Positions 11,501-20,127 of a stretch of DNA of 30,665 nucleotides are shown here, piece after piece; within the stretch, counting starts at the first letter, position 1; each line of letters opens with the position of its first letter. Both the position numbers and the translations under genes were made by a program. Under the pieces are notes generated by a model. The model ran no database searches. It was not told the DNA's origin and saw nothing but the letters and a program-made list of their open reading frames with translations. The DNA lies in assembly GCA_900660155.1 (NCBI GenBank), contig CABFPE010000270.1, positions 479,710 through 510,374 of the forward strand. Reading direction: 5' to 3'. The DNA comes from Hofstenia miamia. Lineage: Eukaryota > Xenacoelomorpha > Acoela > Hofsteniidae.

Positions 11501-14500
11501 AAATATTGGATTTATATTAAAGATGGTTACCGCAATTTCATTTGTTGAAAGTATGGTTCGTTAGTACTATACGTTGATGTGATCAATATAAGAAATTGAG
11601 GTAGCACAATGCAGGTGGTTGTCCACTGATTGATTATTTTCTCATTATGTTAATGTCACTCATTGAATTGTCTTCCCTTCAAAATAATGTTTCCAATTTT
11701 ACCAAAGAATTAACTAGATTCAATCTGTCTTACAATACGCATTTCACATTTAAGATGTCTGAAGAAATATATTATCATTAATTAGCCTCATTAGTCAACT
11801 CTTAAAAACTTTTAAACATTAAAACGTAAAAAGAACTAAAATTAGTAAGTCCTGTCTCAGAAATTTCATGCATAATTTACAAGAGGCAGCACTGTTAGTA
11901 TGAAGCAGTGGTTTCTAAAGTTAATGACTATTTTAAAAAGTGATCATATATATATATATACTGATACCTGATGAAAAATATGACGTTTACGAATGATGGT
12001 ATAAATAAGGTTGCTATTTCCATCGAACTGGTACTGTATTATGTTGTTAAAGGCTTCAAGCAGAAAAAACACAAGGTGATGATGACTCAGCGACGAAATT
12101 AAAAACCAAGGAGTTGAAAAAGCCTGAAATTGACATAAAATTGTAAAAAACAATGGAAAAAATTTACCTCAAGTAAGTGAAGTAGTTTAGTGGAAGCAAC
12201 CATCGATAGTGCTTTTAAATAGGGTGAAACTAAAACATTACATTAGATAATTTGCTCCTATAAATTCGAATATTTCCTATTATGAAAACATTCAACCAAA
12301 CTCAAGACGTGATGAATATGTTACATGTAGTCTAATATTAAGGTTGCCCACTATATAAAATGTCTTGTAGTGAAGAATAAAATCAACTTGTGAAAAAATA
12401 AAAGAACTAAGCTAGACAGGTGAAAATCATTTTTAATGATACTAACATTATCTTAAATGGTTAGTGATAGCAAAGCCTTTAGAAGGCTATGGTGATAGCA
12501 ATAACGGATAATAGCATGAAATTAAAAAACATTAATGTGTCATTGACATCAACAAATGAAACCTGTGAAAACTTACTTTCAAGAATAAATCAGTCTAAAG
12601 AAAAGATTTAGCGCTTGTGACAATACAAAAATGCGTTACACATTCAATTGTTAAGCATTTCATATAAATTAACAATCACAAAAGTAAGAATCGAGTACCA
12701 TTGCAGATTATCGTTAATAGACAATCAAATAGAGGTTGTAGCCTTTGATGACCTGTAGTAATGATCTTGTGAAAAACCTGAAAAATAAGTAAAAAAACGC
12801 ACATAGGTTCAAATCACGTACAATGATAAGAAGATCAGCATGACTTCCGGTGAAGACAGGGATATCCATAGGGACTCTGAGAGTATACGACTTATTCAAG
12901 CGTACCCCAAAATTGCGTTCACCACTTAATAGCAATAATATGAAGACACCAATGTGCATAAGGCCGACTCTAGCTAAATTAATTAAAGAAGGTAAATGCC
13001 GCATAAATTTATAAAATGATTCATTTTATGTGAACAGTTATAAACAGAGTTAACAAAGAATTGCAAGCAACCAACCCCTTAAACGACACACACCACACTA
13101 GTGTTCTCAACTGAAATTAAAAACGGGTTATTTCCGTTTTAGTTTTTAAAATCAAATTTATTCCGTTTCAGTTTGTATGATTTACTCAATTCAGTTTTGA
13201 TTCAGCTCTTTATTCGTTGCGATCAAGACTCTCTGACGGAGGGCTTCATTCGAAATTCTTCGCGTATGTCTGAGCCAGAAAAGCACAAGTTGGCTAGGGC
13301 AAAACCTGATAATTCCGGCCAATATTCACATTATTCATCCTTTCCAACTGGTACAAACATCTCTTTAACCCCCAACGCCTAAATCACCCAAATCAGTTTA
13401 AGTCGTTATCCATCGCATTATGGCCGCATTTCAGCACATATATACTGGTACTAGGCGCGGGCCTATGTATTCTCCTGGTTCCCCCTAAGTAAGTAGGAGG
13501 TGATACAATATCATGTGGACCACTAATCAACCAGATCAAGTCCTGCTAGCGGTCTAATTTGGGGAATAACAATTTTCATACTTATAAACTTCCGGATTGC
13601 GATCAATTTCAGTTTCATACCTTTGCTTATTTAAGTTTCAGTTTTGTATTATCAATAAATTCAATTTCAGTTGGGAAAACAATTCAGTACTAGTAATTTC
13701 AGTTTCAGTTGAGAACACTACCCCACACTATATAGTTAGTTAGCCAAATCCCCAGCTAATCGTTATCACCTTTCGATATAAGTGCAAGAAGAGCGAATCA
13801 AACGAAAAAGAATAAATATTAACATAGAAATAGTGATACAAAAACCTGCATGATTTAAAAATGTAAACAATTTTTTTTTTAAAAATCAATGAAAGCTACG
13901 AAAAGAATGCGCGAATGAAAAAGAAACAAAAATGTTTGCATAATTTTCCTCATATATATATATATCCCTTTATATATTTGACACTTTTAGAAAAATAGGA
14001 AGCAAATATCTTGCATACATTGATCAGCCCGGGCGTCGTTGAGGTGATAAAGAATTGGTACGAGGATTTCAAGAACTTCGCTACTCTTCAACACGTGGAA
14101 AAGAAACTTCTTATTGGCATCACACATCTAAAGACCAATAAATTATGCTGCTAGTGGGCGCATTAACCTTTTGAATGAACGCAATATCACAAGATGGAAA
14201 TTAGAACACAAAAATAAACATAGCGTAAGGATGATAAGATGTCTACTAACTGGTGTATATTGTGTATAATACTACTTCCAATCATAATATTTTGATATTT
14301 TCTATATAATTGTTAATTTTAAGAATAGACTGTTGATAATGAGATTTATAGCACAATACAAAAATGCGACCTTCCAAAATAAAACAAAAAGCTCCTGGTG
14401 AAAATGGATCTTTTTAATGGAATTGGGAAGATAGGTCTGCTGCAATGGATTGTTCAGCAATCGAATCATACCTTGAAGAATAAAGTGAAAGTCCTAAAAA

Positions 14501-15153
14501 GACATGTTAAATTTAGAAATACTAGGCTCGAAAAAAATTAAAGACACTAGAGATGTCCTTTTCAATGACAGAAAACGACAGCAAATGTTAATTAAATCTA
14601 AACGAAAGAATTCAATTTCGAAGAATTTTGAATTAACGTTTCAGAACACTAAATTTTATGCCCTAACTACACATATTTAGAAACTACAAGAAAGAAACTG
14701 AAATAGTCTTCAACACTTTGCGAGGTCAATAAATTATAAAAAAATTAATTACGAATTTTTTCTTTGTGTTGATCTGTTTTGTTCATTACATGTAGCTTGA
14801 CATGCATAATTTAATAAAGCAAAAAAACTTGCTCTTAATTCAATCTACAACTTATAAATTTGAAATACACACAGCAAAATATAAACTAATTTTTCCAAAC
14901 TTTATTTAAAATTTAAGAAATGTATCAATGATTTGGTTAATTACACCATGAGCTATTATTTCAAAAGATCAATTCTCTGATCTCACTTGATTTATATATA
15001 TATATNNNNNNNNNNNNNNNNNNNNNNNNNNNNNNNNNNNNNNNNNNNNNNNNNNNNNNNNNNNNNNNNNNNNNNNNNNNNNNNNNNNNNNNNNNNNNNN
15101 NNNNNNNNNNNNNNNNNNNNNNNNNNNNNNNNNNNNNNNNNNNNNNNNNNNNN

Positions 15154-15186
<33 letters not shown>

Positions 15187-18100
15187 CCATGTATTTCTTC
15201 ACCCTATATGTTTGCACATAGTAAATAAATGCATACAGTACTACATTTCTATGAATTCGTTCAAGGAAAAAGTCATTCAAAACTTGCCTCATCCCGATGA
15301 ATTCTTGAAAGGTAGTTCACAAATAGATTGTCGGCATGATAATCCTAAACTCAAATGAAAATAATAGGTAAGGTAAAAACTGCTACTTCTTCAGAATCTC
15401 TAGTCGCTATGTCATGATCTAAGGTTACAATCAAAAGCTGCGCACATGTTTCAACTAGAGGCTCACGGAAGTCTGAAAACATGATATGATTGTAAGGTAG
15501 ACCATATCCGACCGGATCATAGGCGCATACAACATTTAACAACGATGTGAATAAGGGCAATGCATGTCTAAAAATTCATATAAATTAGGAATATATTCTG
15601 ATTCAATATGTGAGACTGCAGTACATTATGTTATGTAATGCTTGAAAGCTTTGTGATAAGGAAATTTATTGGTTACATTACTACAAATTGTTTTTCTTAA
15701 TCTTATTTTCAATAATTCTTTGAAACAAAACATTGAACCGGAAACTTAGATGAATTTAATTCAATTTATATTTTGAACCAAATGTGGACTGTTTAAATTA
15801 ATATAGACAAAATTGAGGGATTTTCTTGCGGTACTGTGTATCACAACATGAAATTTAATGCAACAAAAAAAACAAAATTACCGGTTATCAGATGAAGTGA
15901 AGTAGGTAATCCATGGATTCGAATAAGCATTATCAGATGCACCGGTTGTGTAAATAGCATCGGAAAAGCATGTAAGAAGTAATTTGAGTATTTCAGTTCG
16001 ATTAGTATCATAGTGACTATTATATGGTAAAGTATGCGCAAAGCCAACACCAGCTGCCCAAATATATTCGCAGCTATCGAGACTTTTGAGATCTTCAGGA
16101 GTGTGCTACAAAATAAACATGTTAATCTTGGAAAGTTTTGAGAAATTCTATTAAGGCTAAGGAATCACTAGCCAAAGAATCAAAATATATACAAAAAGGC
16201 ATACTAGACGTATTAATATAATCAAGAGACGATTAAAAAGTATTAATATGTACGCAATTATACGCAACACGAGATGATTTCAGAACTGTTCATGAAAATG
16301 GGATCGAAGTCCGACAAAAAATCTCATGGGAATAAAGGGGAAAATTTCCCACAGGAGACAAAAGCAAATGGTCTCACAAAATTGAAATTTCGAAAATTAT
16401 CAAATACATTTGCAACAAATGAGAGCGATCACTGAATGCAAATATATTGGAACATATTGATCAAATATTATTAATAGATTGCGTTGTTTTTACGATGCGC
16501 GAAGTTTACGAATATTAGCGGAGAAAATATGAACATCAGGTGAAAACATTTTTGAAAATCTGACAGACAGACGGCATTGCTTAGCCATTTTTCATGTAGA
16601 AAAACTTGCCGTTTGGTAATATTAGTATACAATTTTCAGATCTCATTGAAATCCTACAAGCGCTGCCGTGGAAATGGTATGGCAGCAGCACTACCGCTTT
16701 CTCTTTAGCACAGCTGCTATTCACTCAGAAAATGAGTTTATTCCTCTAGGAAAACATTTAGTGAACCCACACTATAAACTTTCTACCAAAAATTCTTGCT
16801 ACACAAAATGGAAGAACAAAATCAAAAGTAAAATAATTTTGCTAATGCGGGTTGCTATAGCAGCTTAAACTTACTTATTTAACTTATAAATAGAAAATAT
16901 ATAGTTAAAAGTTGTTTTATAATAAACATGTTTTGTAAAAACACATTAACATCTGAATAAAGAACTTACAGGTCCTTTTCTGTTCAAATGAACGGTAAAA
17001 TCAGGACAAAATAGTAGATCCTGAAAATAAATGAGTAAATTTGAAGAAAAAAGAATAGACTAACCGATAGAGCATTGAGAAGTGATTGAGCTAATGGCAG
17101 AGCTTGCGAATCATCATCGCTTCCGTCTTGGCCAGGAAGACTAGACCAAAAAAAGCCCTTCCAATCATGATCTTCAAAAATGTAAGGAAGTATGCGAGTA
17201 AGTAATCGAATGCAATTTAACGTTGCCGCTTGATCATCTTTAGAAATACAACCCGATTCAGCTGACTGAGTTAGTTTTTCAACAGCCTGTATAAAAATGG
17301 TAGATTACAATAAGTATATTTTTGAAATATGAAAAAGTGAATTCTTAAAAATTCCAGTATTAACTCTTCATTGTTCATTGTTTACTGTAATGAACAACAT
17401 GAATATTAGAATCTCAATGAGAGTTGCTTGTTGAAATCACTTTCTCCACATGCTTTTTGTATACTTACACATCATAATTAAGCATTCCTATATATTTCCA
17501 TTTCTGAGCAAAAATAACCTCTACAAGCTAAATATAACAGGATTGTTTTAAAAAATTACTCCCAAGTAAATGTTTTGCCTCATTTTTGTATGATAGCTTA
17601 ATTTATATAAATTTAAAATTGCTTTTGATTCTGTAATTGTCCTTTACCTAATAACATTAAAAAAGTTTATATTTGTGTTATTATTTCAAAGAAATGGCAA
17701 TGTTTATTAGACTGAACAAGAAAGTCTAATTTTGTTCATTGGGAATAAACAATGCATATAAGTATAATTATCTGCAAATATAGCGGGATTAATTTTGTGA
17801 AAACACAATCTTACAATGTGTTAACCTAATCAATTTGAAATAAATCGAATACATATTCAATTTAGTTATTACCGCTGTTTTTGCCATCAAACGTCGGTAA
17901 TAAGTTATGTAGTTAGCTCGAGGAAAACTTTTAGCCAACCTAATAATGAAAATATGAATATAAAATTGGTACATGGAAATCATCCAGAAAAACCACAAGA
18001 GCTTTTAAAAATTGTTCAGAAAGAGAAAACAATAGTGAAAAGAACATGTACAAAACGTCAAGTTGATCCTGATTTTCAACCACCCAATGTCATAAACCAA

Positions 18101-20127
18101 CAATAATATTAAAAGAGGTACATTTTATGTTTTTAACTAAATGTTTACACAAATAAAAGATGAATCAAAAAATAAGAAAATTTTCATAAGACAAATATGG
18201 TCAATTAGAATATTGAAAATAGTTTTTAGAGCAGATATTTTTAATTTGGATTATTTGAAGCAGTGAAACTCAAAGCATGTCAGCGTGTAAATATAGAGCA
18301 AGGCAAAAAGTCCATCTTGAAACATGGACATTAAAGCCCATTTAGCATGGGGCAAGTGTCTGTAATAGATTTAGAAATCTTGTGAAAACTAAAACCAGTA
18401 ATGCATAATCTTCCAAAAAAAATTATATATATATATATATATATATTTATAATTGTCATAGGAAAATTTTCTGTTGCAAAATAATTGTATTTTGCCTTTA
18501 TAATTTTTATTCATGATTTGATGCTGAAAATCTATTTCATTAGAATGGACGGCAAATATTTTACTAGCTTGTATTTTTTGGGTTCTTCCAAACTCTACAT
18601 TTCCTGATGATAATTATATGACAATCCTTGTTGATTTGGCAATAACAAAAGAATATTTAGATTTGACTACCACCACTAATTAATTCTACTCCTGCAGAAT
18701 ACATTTTTATCTTCTTTAATGATTAACTTTTCACCTACATTGAAAATCAGTCTATAATATATAATATGCAAAAAGAGATAAAATATGAAAGGCTTAACAA
18801 AAAGCTAATAGGAAAATTTTGTGGGTTTCTCCTATATTCTGCATGTGTAGATAGAAAAAAGAAAGGTGTTCCAATTTTTTTGGGATTTCCATAATTTCAA
18901 AAACTGAAAGATGGTCAAAGAAATACAATAAAAAGGAACAAGTTGATATACCATTTATTGTACAGTGGATTTATGGGAGGCGTTAATTTGAGTGATATCT
19001 TCATATCACTGTACAACATTCCATTCAGCTGGAAAAAATGGTACTTAAGTATATTTTCAAGAATACCAGATCAAGTTGTTGTGAATTCTTGGCTGGTGTA
19101 TAGACAACACTGTAAAATGTAGACAGGGACTATATGCCACTATATTATTTTAAAATTCACCTTGCTACAAAACAATTAAGAGGAAGCATTCCTGGTTCAG
19201 TAAATTTATGCTCAGAGTTATCATGCAATTCAGTGGTCTTTCAAACAGAAGATCAATAACATAAAAAAAGTATGTGCAAACTAAGAGGTGTGTCATTTGA
19301 ATTGAGAACAGATGATGCCAAACATTTACATGTTTATTGAGAAAAAATACAAAGATATAAATTATGCAACATAAGGTCATTTTGGAAATGCGCATTTTGT
19401 AATGTTCACCTGTGTATACAGAAGGGAAAGAATTGCTAGAAGGACTTCCATAAAGTCTAACTTCACATGTTATTTTATTGATTTGTATGTTTTAGTCCCA
19501 TATATTAATTAATGCATCTGATTTTTTTTTAGGAATTTATGAAATGTTGAACATTTAAGTTCAGTTCTCTCATTTTAGAGGTTTGTTTTACATGGTAGAT
19601 TCGAAACCTACAAAAATGCAACTTTATTCTACACAGAACTTTAATAATCAGCTCATTTCTCAAATTACTGATTTGCTAAGAATCACTAGGTTCAAAATTA
19701 TTGCCACAAATTCTTGACCACTTCTTTACTCGATTAATATGAAATTGTAATAATTAAATGTCACAAAAAATTAATGCTAAAAAGGGACGAACCACTAATG
19801 CAAATTAAAAATTATTCAGCAAAATTAATAGTCTATTTATTAATGTCTTCTTCTCTCGCAAGATTTCACAAAACAATGATGTTGATGTATTCAATAGTCT
19901 TGTGTAAATTTGTCAATTACTTGTCCTGATTCGTAATTTTTTAAATATAAATACTTTCTGTCACTATTAAAAATTACCTTATAGCAAAGCGTTGCTAAAT
20001 TCGAAGGTGATTCTTCTCGTAATGCTCGTATTTCTGCAGCAGGAATCAACGTAAAAACATCTTTAATACTACTTACATTGTCAGTCCAAAACTGATTCCA
20101 GAAAGCTTCATCATTGGCTTCTACAGG
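5510..20127 (-). CDS. HID1: HID1 (Hid1-family secretory protein), 18 exons, first exon missing
   Basis: Join, in transcript order: 20127-19978, 17286-17065, 17020-16970, 16105-15882, 15567-15387, 15344-15288, 14493-14371, 14127-14019, 12973-12822, 12777-12699, 12229-12168, 12123-11968, 9088-8890, 8483-8281, 7320-7222, 7176-7085, 6745-6587, 5573-5510. This gives 793 codons plus TAA with consistent phases; every intron is GT-AG except one GC-AG. The translation matches the vertebrate HID1 protein as I remember it, along nearly its full length, ending in WYDTDVKLFEIQRI. Vertebrate HID1 is about 790 residues, so about 20 N-terminal residues (the myristoylation-type start MG...) are missing here. 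HID1 is known as a peripheral Golgi/trans-Golgi protein required for dense-core vesicle formation and neuropeptide sorting. The most divergent part is the Ser/Pro-rich linker in exons 14-16, as in other animals. The gene looks intact and functional. Confidence 0.95.
5574..6586 (-). other. HID1: HID1 intron 18 with a GC-rich island
   Basis: The 1013-bp GT-AG intron is AT-rich except near 5807-5870, where a perfect palindrome (CCCCC-GTA-GGGGG, 5813-5825) sits just after TTAA. No open frame in it is convincing. Confidence 0.6.
6587..6745 (-). CDS. HID1: HID1 exon 18
   Basis: The exon is 159 nt, with acceptor tttttag|G completing a Lys codon and donor TTAAG|GTTTGC. It encodes GLTDETEILQFLQSGT, GLLPVPHPILIRKYQANSGT and WFRTYMWGIIYL, the hallmark C-terminal HID1 sequence. 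Confidence 0.95.
7085..7176 (-). CDS. HID1: HID1 exon 17
   Basis: The exon is 92 nt, with acceptor tcaatag|GTA and donor GACAA|GTAAGA. It encodes VNSWKQK and LPLQTIMRLLQVLVPQVEKI, nearly identical to vertebrates. A tempting acceptor 13 nt upstream (atatcag|GTCC) breaks the frame and was not used. Confidence 0.94.
7222..7320 (-). CDS. HID1: HID1 exon 16
   Basis: The exon is 99 nt (33 codons), phase 0 to 0, with acceptor gttttag|GGA and donor TGG|GTATGA. It encodes a Ser-rich run and then SVQWFPTPEW, matching the vertebrate SGQWSPTPEW that opens the conserved C-terminal domain. Confidence 0.9.
7321..8280 (-). other. HID1: HID1 intron 15
   Basis: The 960-bp AT-rich intron, from donor CGG|GTATAA to acceptor gttttag|GGA, shows no recognised element. 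Confidence 0.6.
8281..8483 (-). CDS. HID1: HID1 exon 15 (variable linker)
   Basis: The exon is 203 nt. Acceptor tgtttag|CC completes a Ser codon; then come LDKFTEKMTPAPPSELIGQI and a Pro/Ser/Asn/Gly-rich stretch of low conservation. I place the donor at CGG|GTATAA (8281) because it joins exon 16 in phase 0. This is the least conserved exon, so its end is the least certain boundary. Confidence 0.85.
8484..8889 (-). other. HID1: HID1 intron 14
   Basis: The 406-bp AT-rich GT-AG intron shows nothing else recognisable. Confidence 0.6.
8890..9088 (-). CDS. HID1: HID1 exon 14
   Basis: The exon is 199 nt, with acceptor aatttag|CTG and donor CCT T|GTAAGT. It encodes LSNLP, a basic run RKRERRTL, a Ser-rich stretch, and AEPGTLKATLAATP, matching the vertebrate LANLP...RRRRT...AEPGTLKTSLVATP segment. 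It probably forms a flexible, regulated linker. Confidence 0.92.
9640..10310 (-). pseudogene. Unrecognised decayed coding-like sequence in HID1 intron 13
   Basis: Less AT-rich than its surroundings. On the minus strand protein-like stretches succeed each other in shifting frames: LGIANDLGLPLLNFETECSS, then CGDDSEVSLPRSP, then a Cys/Ser-rich part with QSCSLCHSGDSGFQ, then EVKPDTILFCIVCDQGLLVHF, and SDDHTIVIVFVPLSVEVGF. Stops and frameshifts separate them, so this is a relic and not a working gene. I do not recognise the family. It may be a transposon gene or a retrocopy. Open frames on the plus strand over the same bases look like shadows. Confidence 0.4.
10925..11335 (-). pseudogene. RT relic C in HID1 intron 13
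   Basis: The minus strand gives FRPNSTLLDA, then SFVDLSKVFDSVHFNVLK (first catalytic Asp block), a degraded QKQRLKLDGIFSDY, GPIYLHYVNDVSRSLKTNN and finally QYADYT, a damaged YADD. The order and spacing fit a non-LTR reverse transcriptase. Frameshifts and the damaged active site make it dead. It is less similar to the LINE at the window start than to the common CR1/Jockey pattern. Confidence 0.78.
11968..12123 (-). CDS. HID1: HID1 exon 13
   Basis: The exon is 156 nt (52 codons), phase 0 to 0, with acceptor atttcag|GCT and donor CAG|GTATCA. It encodes AFSTPWFLISS, HHHLVFFLLEAF, FNNIIQYQFDGNSNLIY and IIRKRHIFHQ, the strongest HID1 signature in the window. The 2.9-kb intron that follows holds an RT relic and a decayed coding-like stretch. 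Confidence 0.95.
12168..12229 (-). CDS. HID1: HID1 exon 12
   Basis: The exon is 62 nt, with acceptor gttttag|TT and donor GAG|GTAAAT. It encodes SPYLKALSMVASTKLLHLLE, matching SPYLKSLSMVTANKLLHLLE of vertebrates. It is too short to stand out as an open reading frame and was found through the phase constraint and the motif. Confidence 0.93.
12230..12698 (-). other. HID1: HID1 intron 11
   Basis: The 469-bp AT-rich intron contains a short exon-like pair of splice sites near 12575-12597 that would introduce a stop in frame, so it is not used in the model. Confidence 0.55.
12699..12777 (-). CDS. HID1: HID1 exon 11
   Basis: The exon is 79 nt, with acceptor ttttcag|GTT and donor AATG|GTACTC. It encodes VFHKIITTGHQRLQPLFDCL, a conserved HID1 block, and ends one base into the Val codon shared with exon 12. 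Confidence 0.93.
12822..12973 (-). CDS. HID1: HID1 exon 10
   Basis: The exon is 152 nt. Acceptor aatttag|CT completes the Ser codon; then come HIGVFILLLLSGERNFGVRL and VPMDIPVFTGSHADLL, nearly identical to vertebrate HID1. The donor is ATT|GTACGT. The hydrophobic run FILLLL lies within the helical repeat fold and need not be a membrane span. Confidence 0.95.
12974..14018 (-). other. HID1: HID1 intron 9
   Basis: The 1045-bp GT-AG intron has more than half of its length taken up by the hAT-type MITE at 13099-13720. The rest is AT-rich, with an (AT)n tract near 13952-13965. Confidence 0.65.
13099..13720. mobile_element. hAT-type MITE, 622 bp
   Basis: Perfect 18-bp terminal inverted repeats (TAGTGTTCTCAACTGAAA) bound the element. 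The flanks are caccacac (13091-13098) and ccccacac (13721-13728), an 8-bp target duplication with one mismatch, which is diagnostic of the hAT superfamily. Subterminal regions repeat motifs such as TTTCAGTT and TTCCGTTTTAG; the core is less AT-rich than the host. There is no transposase, so the element is non-autonomous. Confidence 0.85.
14019..14127 (-). CDS. HID1: HID1 exon 9
   Basis: The exon is 109 nt, starting in phase 0 after tctttag and ending with one base of a Ser codon (CAA T|GTATGC). It encodes MCDANKK, FLFHVLKSSEVLEILVP and LNDARADQ, matching the KLCDFNKKFLFFVLKSSDVLDILVP block. The leading ATG is an internal Met where vertebrates have Leu, not a start codon. Confidence 0.93.
14371..14493 (-). 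CDS. HID1: HID1 exon 8
   Basis: The exon is 123 nt (41 codons), phase 0 to 0, with acceptor tttttag|GAC and donor AAG|GTCGCA. It encodes DFHFILQGMIRLLNNPLQQ and KKIHFHQELFVLFWK, matching the conserved NPLLQTYLPNS/KKIQFHQELLVLFWK region. The intron before it holds the assembly gap. Confidence 0.92.
14494..15287 (-). other. HID1: HID1 intron 7, GC-AG type, with assembly gap
   Basis: The intron begins GCAAGT at 15287 and ends tttttag at 14494. It contains the (AT)n-flanked run of N at 15006-15153, so its true length is uncertain. The exons on either side join in phase and match HID1 without loss of residues, so the gap removes no coding sequence. Confidence 0.85.
15006..15153. other. Assembly gap (148 N) inside an (AT)n repeat
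   Basis: The run of N is bordered by TA repeats at 14994-15005 and 15154-15184. The gap most likely represents an unresolved microsatellite. Open frames running through it are meaningless. Confidence 0.97.
15288..15344 (-). CDS. HID1: HID1 exon 7, followed by a GC donor
   Basis: The exon is 57 nt (19 codons), with acceptor gagtttag|GAT. It encodes DYHADNLFVNYLSRIHRDE, matching the conserved NLFVNYLSRIHR motif. Similarity stops exactly at GAG|GCAAGT, a GC donor with otherwise perfect consensus, and resumes in phase in exon 8 with DFHFILQG. No GT near the end of the similarity keeps the frame. Confidence 0.9.
15387..15567 (-). CDS. HID1: HID1 exon 6
   Basis: The exon is 181 nt. Acceptor tttttag|A completes the Arg codon of exon 5; then come LPLFTSLLNVVCAYDPVGYG and EPLVETCAQLLIVTLDHD, among the most conserved stretches of the family. 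I place the donor at GAA|GTAGCA (15387). GCA|GTTTTT at 15381 keeps the same phase but is a poorer site. Reading on meets TGA, so an intron (42 nt) is required. Confidence 0.92.
15568..15881 (-). other. HID1: HID1 intron 5
   Basis: The 314-bp AT-rich GT-AG intron shows nothing else recognisable. Confidence 0.6.
15882..16105 (-). CDS. HID1: HID1 exon 5
   Basis: The exon is 224 nt, phase 0 at the start and ending after two bases of an Arg codon (CG|GTAATT). It encodes LDSCEYIWAAGVGFAH and LLLTCFSDAIY, then a variable loop and SNPWITYFTSSDN. The Arg codon is completed by the first base of exon 6. Confidence 0.93.
16106..16969 (-). other. HID1: HID1 intron 4
   Basis: This 864-bp intron has a somewhat less AT-rich patch at 16650-16740 with repeated GCAGC/GCTGC words and a 66-codon plus-strand frame that resembles nothing I know. 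I do not call a gene there. Confidence 0.55.
16970..17020 (-). CDS. HID1: HID1 exon 4 (51-nt mini-exon)
   Basis: The exon is 51 nt (17 codons), phase 0 to 0, with acceptor ttttcag|GAT and donor CCT|GTAAGT. It encodes DLLFCPDFTVHLNRKGP, matching the conserved DLLFCPDFTV motif of HID1. Because it is in phase and short it could be skipped without shifting the frame, but nothing in the sequence shows that it is. Confidence 0.9.
17065..17286 (-). CDS. HID1: HID1 exon 3
   Basis: The exon is 222 nt (74 codons), phase 0 to 0, with acceptor atacag|GCT and donor TCG|GTTAGT. It encodes AVEKLTQSAESGC, LNCIRLLTRILPYIFED and WKGFFWSSLPG, then an acidic Asp-rich loop that is also variable in other HID1 proteins. 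The intron upstream (17287-19977) carries the piggyBac relic; the intron downstream is only 44 nt. Confidence 0.93.
18424..18448. repeat. (AT)n microsatellite
   Basis: A tract of about 25 bp of TA repeats in HID1 intron 2. Confidence 0.9.
18540..19440 (+). pseudogene. piggyBac transposase relic
   Basis: Protein pieces in order match the second half of piggyBac/PGBD transposases: FPDDNYMTILVDLA (DNYFTS-type block), RWSKKYNKKEQVDIPFIV, then after a frameshift FMGGVNLSDIFISLYNIPFS, KKWYLSIFSRIPDQVVVNSW, LVYRQHC. Further on come LRTDDAKHLHVY and a C-terminal cysteine motif KCAFCNVHLCIQKGKNC. The third catalytic Asp of the family (GGVD) is Asn here (codon 18985-18987). There are several stops and at least two frameshifts. 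A weaker N-terminal part may extend up to about 18250. I found no TTAA-flanked terminal repeats. The copy is dead and old. Confidence 0.85.
19978..20127 (-). CDS. HID1: HID1 exon 2 (first visible)
   Basis: The exon is 150 nt (50 codons), phase 0 at both ends, with acceptor tttag|CCT and donor AAG|GTAATT. It encodes PVEAN..., FWNQFWTDN and EESPSNLATLCYK, which align with the conserved N-terminal block of animal HID1 just after the KTQ that ends the usual first exon. It contains no start codon, so an upstream exon is required. Confidence 0.93.

Larger units (their letters stand above)
9089..11967 (-). other. HID1: HID1 intron 13 (2.9 kb)
   Basis: This is the longest intron of the gene. It holds an unrecognised decayed coding-like stretch (9640-10310) and an RT relic (10925-11335). 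The remaining sequence is AT-rich and featureless to me. Confidence 0.6.
17287..19977 (-). other. HID1: HID1 intron 2 (2.7 kb)
   Basis: The intron lies between exons 2 and 3 and carries the piggyBac relic at 18540-19440 on the opposite strand, plus an (AT)n tract at 18424-18448. The remainder is AT-rich. Confidence 0.65.

Noticed and set aside
12575..12597. Exon-like TTTAG|...|GTAAGT pair in HID1 intron 11
   Set aside because: It would put a stop in frame, and the true exon 12 at 12168-12229 explains the missing residues.
14969..15358. Open frames on both strands through the N run
   Set aside because: They exist only because N is translated as unknown. The real coding part there is HID1 exon 7.
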